From assembly GCA_038106145.1 (NCBI GenBank), contig JAYODD010000003.1:1-64000 (forward strand): DNA of 64,000 nt, written 5' to 3'. The DNA comes from JBFJKD01 sp038106145 (GTDB lineage Bacteria > Pseudomonadota > Gammaproteobacteria > Pseudomonadales > Porticoccaceae). This document shows positions 59,459 to 64,000 of this stretch, one piece after another. The translations under genes were made by a program, and so were the position numbers. The notes under the pieces are model-generated. The model saw only the letters and a list, made by a program, of their open reading frames with translations. It ran no database searches and was not told the origin of the DNA. Positions within the stretch are counted from its first letter, which is position 1. The number at the start of each line of letters is the position of its first letter.

Positions 59459-61552
59459 TCAGGCCGCACCCTTATCGACAACCAGCAGGGAGATGTCCGC
59501 CACATTGAGAAACAAACTTTGCAATGTTTTTAACACGATCAGCCGATTATTGCGCAATTCTGCATTGTCGGACATCACCATCACCTGGTCGAAAAACTGG
59601 TCGATAGGTTTACGTAGAGACGCGAGTTCCGTCAGCACCTCGGTGTAGCGCCGCTGCTTCAGTAAAGGGTCCACCACCCCGCGGCAGGATTCCACGGCCT
59701 GTGCCAGAGTAAGTTCAGCCGGATCCTCAAGCAGGGCCTGGTCAACAGCTGCGGCGGATGGAGACAGCGCGGGGATATCAGATTTCGCGAGGATATTGGC
59801 GACCCGTTTATTCGCACTGGCCAGCGCCCTTGCATCCGGCATCTGGTTAAAGGCATGAACCGCCTGTACGCGGAAATGGATATCCAGCGGGTTGGTGACG
59901 GGGCGCGCGGCCACCGCAAGAAACACTTCCGGGGGGATGCCCTGTTCTTCGTACCAGGAACGCAAACGCTCGAGAACGTACTTGAGGATCCGGTCGATCA
60001 GTGCGGCGTCTGTTGCAAAAGCCGGGTATTGCTGAGCGGCGACGGCGAGGGCGGCGCGCAAATCCAGATCCACCGACCCCTCAATTAAAATGCGCAGCAC
60101 GCCCAGACTTGCCCGGCGCAGGGCAAAGGGATCCCGGGATCCTGACGGCACCTGACCAAGCGCAAAAATTCCTGTTAGGGTGTCAAGCCTGTCGGCGACG
60201 GCGAGGGTCGCGCCCAGCGGCGTCGGCGGCAGCTCGTCACCGGCAAAACGGGGCATATACTGCTCTTCAAGGGCTGCGGCGACGCTGGCGTCTTCGCCAT
60301 CGTGCAGGGCGTACTGGTGGCCCATGATGCCCTGCAAATCGGCAAACTCCTGCACCATGGCGCTCACCAGATCGGACTTGCTTAATTCCGCGGCGCGGCG
60401 AGCGGCTTTTTCGGGTGCGCTAAAAGTGGGAGCAAGGAATGCACTAAGGGTCGCGACCCGCTCCGTTTTATCAAACAACGACCCCAATTTCTGCTGAAAC
60501 ACGATCTCTCTGAGCTTGTCGCGTTGAGCGGCCAAGGTAGTTTGTTTGTCAACTGCAAAGAAAAAGGCGGCATCGCTGAGACGGGGACGAATAACCCGTT
60601 CATTACCGGCAATAACTCTCGCGGGATCTTTGCTGTCGATATTTGCCACCGTAATAAAACGTGGCATCAGAGCGCCGTTGCCATCAACCAGGTGAAAATA
60701 TTTTTGATGTGCCTGCATGGACGACACCAGAGCCTGGGCGGGAACTTCGAGGAAGCGAGATTCGAAATTACCCAGTAAGGGGATTGGCCACTCATTGAGC
60801 GCGGTGACTTCATCCAGCAAGTCCGCATCGATAACCGCGCTTCCACCCGCCTGTTGCGCGAGGGCCTCGACACCGTCGCGGATCAGCGTACGCCGTTCGT
60901 CAAAATCTACTAACACGTATGCCGCCCGCAGCAACTCTACATAACTCGCGGGGGTATCGATGAGAACGGGCTGGTTGCTGTGGAAACGGTGTCCGCGGCT
61001 GTGTCGTCCGGCAGTGATGCCCAAAATTTCAGCCGCGATGACGTCCTCGCCATACAGCATGACCACCCAGTGCACGGGGCGCACAAACTCTTCGCGGCCG
61101 CTACCCCAGCGCATGCGCCGCGGTATCGGCAGGGCTTTAAGCGCCGCATTCACTATGCCGGGAAGTAGTGTTACGGTCGCCTGGCCGGGCTGGCTACTGC
61201 GGTACGCCAGGCGCGGACCCTTGTCGCTCGGCACCTGGGCCAGTCGCTGTACCGCCACGCCACAACTACGGGCAAACCCCAGGGCGGCGGCGGTGGGTTC
61301 GCCAGCGGCGTTATACGCGGCGCTCACGGCGGGACCCAGACGTTCCTCAGTGCTGTCCGGCTGCTGTTCGGCCAGTGCGGTTATGTGCAGAGCCAGCCGC
61401 CGTGGGGTGGCAAAGGCTCGTATACCGCCGTGTTCGAGAGACGCGTCACGCAAGGCTATCGCCACCAGTTCCACCAGCGCGTCCATCAGGGTTTTCAGTG
61501 CTTTTGGCGGCATCTCTTCCGTGCCGATTTCGAACAAAAATTCGCGGTTCAT
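59459..61552 (-). CDS. glyS: glycyl-tRNA synthetase beta subunit
   Basis: The 697-residue beta subunit of the bacterial alpha2-beta2 enzyme, involved in tRNA recognition. Recognisable are the start NREFLFEIGTEEMPPKALK, FATPRRLALHI, HSRGHRFH and the C-terminal anticodon-binding DALRs-like region (ASLRKPIDQFFDQVMVM). Its start overlaps the end of glyQ by 4 bases. Confidence 0.97.
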   Translation of the reverse strand: MNREFLFEIGTEEMPPKALKTLMDALVELVAIALRDASLEHGGIRAFATPRRLALHITALAEQQPDSTEERLGPAVSAAYNAAGEPTAAALGFARSCGVAVQRLAQVPSDKGPRLAYRSSQPGQATVTLLPGIVNAALKALPIPRRMRWGSGREEFVRPVHWVVMLYGEDVIAAEILGITAGRHSRGHRFHSNQPVLIDTPASYVELLRAAYVLVDFDERRTLIRDGVEALAQQAGGSAVIDADLLDEVTALNEWPIPLLGNFESRFLEVPAQALVSSMQAHQKYFHLVDGNGALMPRFITVANIDSKDPARVIAGNERVIRPRLSDAAFFFAVDKQTTLAAQRDKLREIVFQQKLGSLFDKTERVATLSAFLAPTFSAPEKAARRAAELSKSDLVSAMVQEFADLQGIMGHQYALHDGEDASVAAALEEQYMPRFAGDELPPTPLGATLAVADRLDTLTGIFALGQVPSGSRDPFALRRASLGVLRILIEGSVDLDLRAALAVAAQQYPAFATDAALIDRILKYVLERLRSWYEEQGIPPEVFLAVAARPVTNPLDIHFRVQAVHAFNQMPDARALASANKRVANILAKSDIPALSPSAAAVDQALLEDPAELTLAQAVESCRGVVDPLLKQRRYTEVLTELASLRKPIDQFFDQVMVMSDNAELRNNRLIVLKTLQSLFLNVADISLLVVDKGAA

Positions 61553-62502
61553 GAGCGCGCTTCCAGCGCGAGTTGCCGCACTTCTTGCGCCAGCGCCGGC
61601 GGTGCCAGGGGAAATCCAGCGGCCAGGCGCGAATCGAAATAGGCTTGCGCCACCGCACGCGACAGCGTACGCACGCGCAGAATAAAGCGCTGGCGCTCCG
61701 TCACAGAGATGGCGTGACGGGCATCCAGCAGGTTAAATGCATGGGACGCCTTCATGACCATTTCGTAGGCCGGCAGGGGCAGGTTGTGTTCGATCAGGCG
61801 TTGGCTTTCGCGCTCGTAAACATCGAAGCTGTTGAATAAAAAGGGTACGTCTGCCTGGGCAAAATTGTAGTGGGACATTTCCACTTCGTTCTGGTGAAAC
61901 ACATCGCCATAAGTCACTACAGCGCCCTGCTCGTCGCGCGTCCAGACCAAATCAAAAATACTGTCAACGCCTTGCAGGTACATGGCGATGCGCTCCAGGC
62001 CGTAGGTAATCTCCCCAGTTACCGGGTAACATTCGAGGCCGCCTACCTGTTGAAAGTAGGTAAACTGAGTAACCTCCATACCGTTGAGCCAAACTTCCCA
62101 TCCCAAGCCCCAGGCGCCGAGAGTGGGGGATTCCCAATTATCCTCGACGAAACGAATATCGTGAACCAGAGGATCAATGTGCAGGGCCCGCAGTGAATCG
62201 AGATACATATCCTGAATATTGTCCGGAGATGGCTTTAGCGCCACCTGAAACTGGTAGTAGTGTTGCAGACGATTAGGGTTCTCGCCGTAGCGGCCGTCGG
62301 TGGGGCGGCGGCAGGGTTGCACGTACGCGGCGTTCCATGTTTCCGGACCGATGGCGCGCAAAAATGTCGCCGGATGAAATGTTCCGGCGCCGACTTCCAT
62401 GTCCAGCGGTTGCAAAATCACGCAGCCGCGATTTGCCCAGAATTGTTGCAGCGCCAAAATTAATCCCTGAAAAGTGCCCGTGTCGGGAGCTGTCGTTGTC
62501 AC
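61549..62502 (-). CDS. glyQ: glycyl-tRNA synthetase alpha subunit
   Basis: Catalytic class II subunit of 317 residues with motifs AYVQPCRRPTDGRYGENPNRL and GGLECYPVTGEITYGLERIAMYLQ. It starts the glyQ-glyS-gmhB-plsC group. Length is slightly above the typical 300-305. Confidence 0.97.
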   Translation of the reverse strand: MTTTAPDTGTFQGLILALQQFWANRGCVILQPLDMEVGAGTFHPATFLRAIGPETWNAAYVQPCRRPTDGRYGENPNRLQHYYQFQVALKPSPDNIQDMYLDSLRALHIDPLVHDIRFVEDNWESPTLGAWGLGWEVWLNGMEVTQFTYFQQVGGLECYPVTGEITYGLERIAMYLQGVDSIFDLVWTRDEQGAVVTYGDVFHQNEVEMSHYNFAQADVPFLFNSFDVYERESQRLIEHNLPLPAYEMVMKASHAFNLLDARHAISVTERQRFILRVRTLSRAVAQAYFDSRLAAGFPLAPPALAQEVRQLALEARS

Positions 62503-62579
62503 TATCCTTCCTCGCTACTCGTTGCGATCAGTTGCGTTCGGTCAGCCACTCATAACAAGACAGCCGCGTGCACGGTGCA

Positions 62580-62608
62580 ATTATATCGGTTGCGGTAATC
62601 AGTGACGA
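62580..62608 (-). promoter_or_regulatory. possible promoter of the glyQ operon
   Basis: Minus-strand TCGTCA (62603-62608), 17 bp, TATAAT (62580-62585). The -10 is perfect and the -35 matches 4 of 6. It predicts a leader of about 70 nt to glyQ. I see no T-box or riboswitch-like structure. Confidence 0.5.
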
Positions 62609-62794
62609 GGGATCAACAGAATTTGTTGCCGCGCAGGAACAGCGATTTCCCAGTAGTGGTTGCTTGCGTTAAGCTTGTCGGTTCAGCCACGCCGGACTCG
62701 CAGGACCTGTACCGAGGAGCGTGATGGTTGCGCCGTTCGTTGGCGCAGAAAATTTTGTGCGTGGGCCTGGAAAAACACGACTGGAGGATTTGCT

Positions 62795-63694
62795 ATGAAA
62801 ACGGTGAAGAGATGTCTGGCCGGAATTTATTTGCTCCTGCTGTCCCACGGAGTGTGGGCCAATGACCATTGGGCCACCGTGGCAATTGAGCCGACTAGTC
62901 TCAATGATACCCTGTATATGTTGGTTGGCGAGGGCGGCAACATCGTTGCATCCGTCGGCGCGGACGGTACCTTTTTGATTGATGGCCAGTACGCACCCCT
63001 GTCGGAAAAAATCATAGCTACGGTCAAGGAACTGTCCGGCGACATGCCGATGTATCTGGTCAACACGCACTGGCATGGCGATCACACCGGCGGCAATGAA
63101 AATTTTGGCACCGCTGGTTCCGTTATCGTAGCGCACGAAAATGTACGCGTGGCACTGGAATCAAGTAAAACCATCGCAATGTTCAACCTGCACAAGGCGC
63201 CCTCGCCAAAGGCAGCGCTACCGGTAATTACTTTCCAGCAGGGTATGACATTCCACCTCAACGGCGATACCGTCGAGCTGGTGCATGTGGCCAATGCGCA
63301 CACAGATGGCGATACGTTTGTACATTTTAAAAAGGCCAATGTTATTCACGCGGGGGATACGTTTTTTAACGGTATTTACCCCTTTATAGACAGCGAATCC
63401 GGGGGCAGCATTGATGGCATGATTGCGGCGGCGGATAGGATTCTGAGCCGGTCGGATGAGCACACGAAAATTATACCCGGACACGGTGCGCTGGGGGATA
63501 AGGTCGCCCTGACGGCATATCGGGACATGCTGGCAACCGTTAGAGCCACCATCCAGACACTGATCGACGCCGGCAAAACGGAAGCAGAAATTATTGCGGC
63601 GAAACCGACAGCCGCATTTGACGCTGAATGGGGTGATGGTTTTCTGGCCCCGGATGTATGGGTGAAAGTGGTGTACAGCAGTATGGGAGATTAG
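62795..63694 (+). CDS. secreted metallo-beta-lactamase-fold hydrolase
   Basis: The 299-residue protein has a Sec signal peptide (about 1-22, cleaved after VWA) and the MBL fold. Metal ligands are H92-W-H94-G-D96-H97, H169 (NAHTDGD), D188 (AGDTFF) and H230 (PGHG), enough for a binuclear zinc site. The start at 62795 follows GGAGG at a good distance; the upstream open frame is not coding-like. Closest in pattern to periplasmic MBL-fold hydrolases rather than to resistance beta-lactamases; substrate unknown. It diverges from glyQ and converges with the TRAP permease gene. Confidence 0.85.
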   Translation: MKTVKRCLAGIYLLLLSHGVWANDHWATVAIEPTSLNDTLYMLVGEGGNIVASVGADGTFLIDGQYAPLSEKIIATVKELSGDMPMYLVNTHWHGDHTGGNENFGTAGSVIVAHENVRVALESSKTIAMFNLHKAPSPKAALPVITFQQGMTFHLNGDTVELVHVANAHTDGDTFVHFKKANVIHAGDTFFNGIYPFIDSESGGSIDGMIAAADRILSRSDEHTKIIPGHGALGDKVALTAYRDMLATVRATIQTLIDAGKTEAEIIAAKPTAAFDAEWGDGFLAPDVWVKVVYSSMGD

Positions 63695-63808
63695 GCCCCT
63701 ATCTGCCTGGCGAAGTCTTGCCCTTCACCTTTTTTAGCCTAGGCTTGTGGTGGCTAGTCGCGATATCAGCAGGGTTGCTCCAGCCCCGCGTCGCCAGGCG
63801 CGGGGCGG

Positions 63809-64000
63809 TCAGCGCATCAGGGTATAGGGCAGCCAGGTGGCGAGTTGAGGCCATAGCGCAAGCATTCCCATCAACAGCAACTGCAGGGCAACAAACGGCG
63901 CCACGCCACGATAGATATCGCTGGTTAACACCCCGGGCGGGGCGACACCGCGCAAATAGAACAGGGCAAAACCGAACGGCGGCGTCAGGAAAGAGGTCTG
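63809..64000 (-). CDS. TRAP transporter large permease DctM, C-terminal part (truncated by window end)
   Basis: The last 63 residues of a gene that begins beyond the window. They read QTSFLTPPFGFALFYLRGV, then DIYRGVAPFVALQL, a hydrophobic helix, and end ATWLPYTLMR. The motif PPFGFALFYLRG next to DIYRG is characteristic of the DctM end. The substrate-binding partner is not visible here; the orphan TRAP binding lipoprotein at 27.4-28.5 kb is one possibility but is far away. A GC-rich 8-bp hairpin (63783-63790 with 63799-63806) follows the stop without a T-run. Confidence 0.9.
   Translation of the reverse strand, partial: QTSFLTPPFGFALFYLRGVAPPGVLTSDIYRGVAPFVALQLLLMGMLALWPQLATWLPYTLMR

Noticed and set aside
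1..64000. Mobile elements, CRISPR arrays, rRNA genes, toxin-antitoxin or defence islands
   Set aside because: Searched by eye on both strands; no transposase, integrase, repeated spacers or rRNA signature was found. Gene content is chromosomal housekeeping throughout.

Overview
The window looks like a near-origin piece of chromosome from a free-living, aerobic, probably marine gammaproteobacterium of the Pseudomonas/Cellvibrionales kind. The evidence is the gene content and order: polA next to engB, cytochrome c4 and dsbA; znuA/zur-znuC-znuB; an aa3/caa3 oxidase cluster with a DUF2909 gene; a FabY-type ketoacyl synthase; a HexR-type regulator; and glmS-glmU-atp-parBA-rsmG-mnmG leading to rpmH, dnaA, dnaN, recF and gyrB. 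A run of 10 N inside gyrB shows that this is a draft assembly. I see no insertion sequence, prophage, CRISPR array or foreign-looking island.

Layout. 0-10.4 kb: tRNA-Thr(CGT), a lipoprotein-type DsbA, cytochrome c4, engB, an intergenic region carrying two predicted small RNAs, polA, thrB and the zinc-uptake locus with two Zur boxes. 10.8-19.6 kb: cytochrome c oxidase genes (coxB, coxA, ctaG, coxC) and assembly genes (SURF1, a Sco-like protein, ctaA, cyoE, sco), nearly all on the minus strand. 19.6-31.8 kb: a mixed metabolic stretch (MATE exporter, a conserved unknown, YheV-like zinc ribbon, gamma carbonic anhydrase-like protein, fabY, GlxA-type AraC regulator, NhaD antiporter, TRAP binding lipoprotein, uvrD, hexR). 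31.8-46.9 kb: glmS, glmU, the complete nine-gene ATP synthase operon, parB, parA, rsmG, mnmG, all on the minus strand. 47.3-57.9 kb: rpmH, rnpA, yidD, yidC, mnmE, dnaA, dnaN, recF, gyrB, all on the plus strand. 57.9-64 kb: a tiny Arg-rich protein, plsC, gmhB, glyS, glyQ, a secreted metallo-beta-lactamase-fold protein and the end of a TRAP permease gene.

How it works together. Transcription diverges at about 47 kb, as expected around a replication origin. Two AT-rich regions with DnaA boxes (46.86-47.3 kb and 51.35-51.51 kb) compete for oriC. parA and parB are encoded beside it, and two perfect parS centromere sites lie inside recF. Compared with the Pseudomonas order as I know it, the rpmH-rnpA-yidD-yidC-mnmE block is inverted.

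The most interesting signal is the polA-engB gap (3035-3457). On the minus strand it holds two consecutive transcription units, each with a sigma-E/AlgU-like promoter (GAACTT, 15 or 16 bp, TCTAA/TCTAT), stem-loops with C/U-rich unpaired segments, and a strong hairpin-T8 terminator. This is the place of Spot 42 in E. coli and of ErsA in Pseudomonas, but with two small RNAs in tandem. Functions are assigned from recognisable motifs and gene order; no searches were run.
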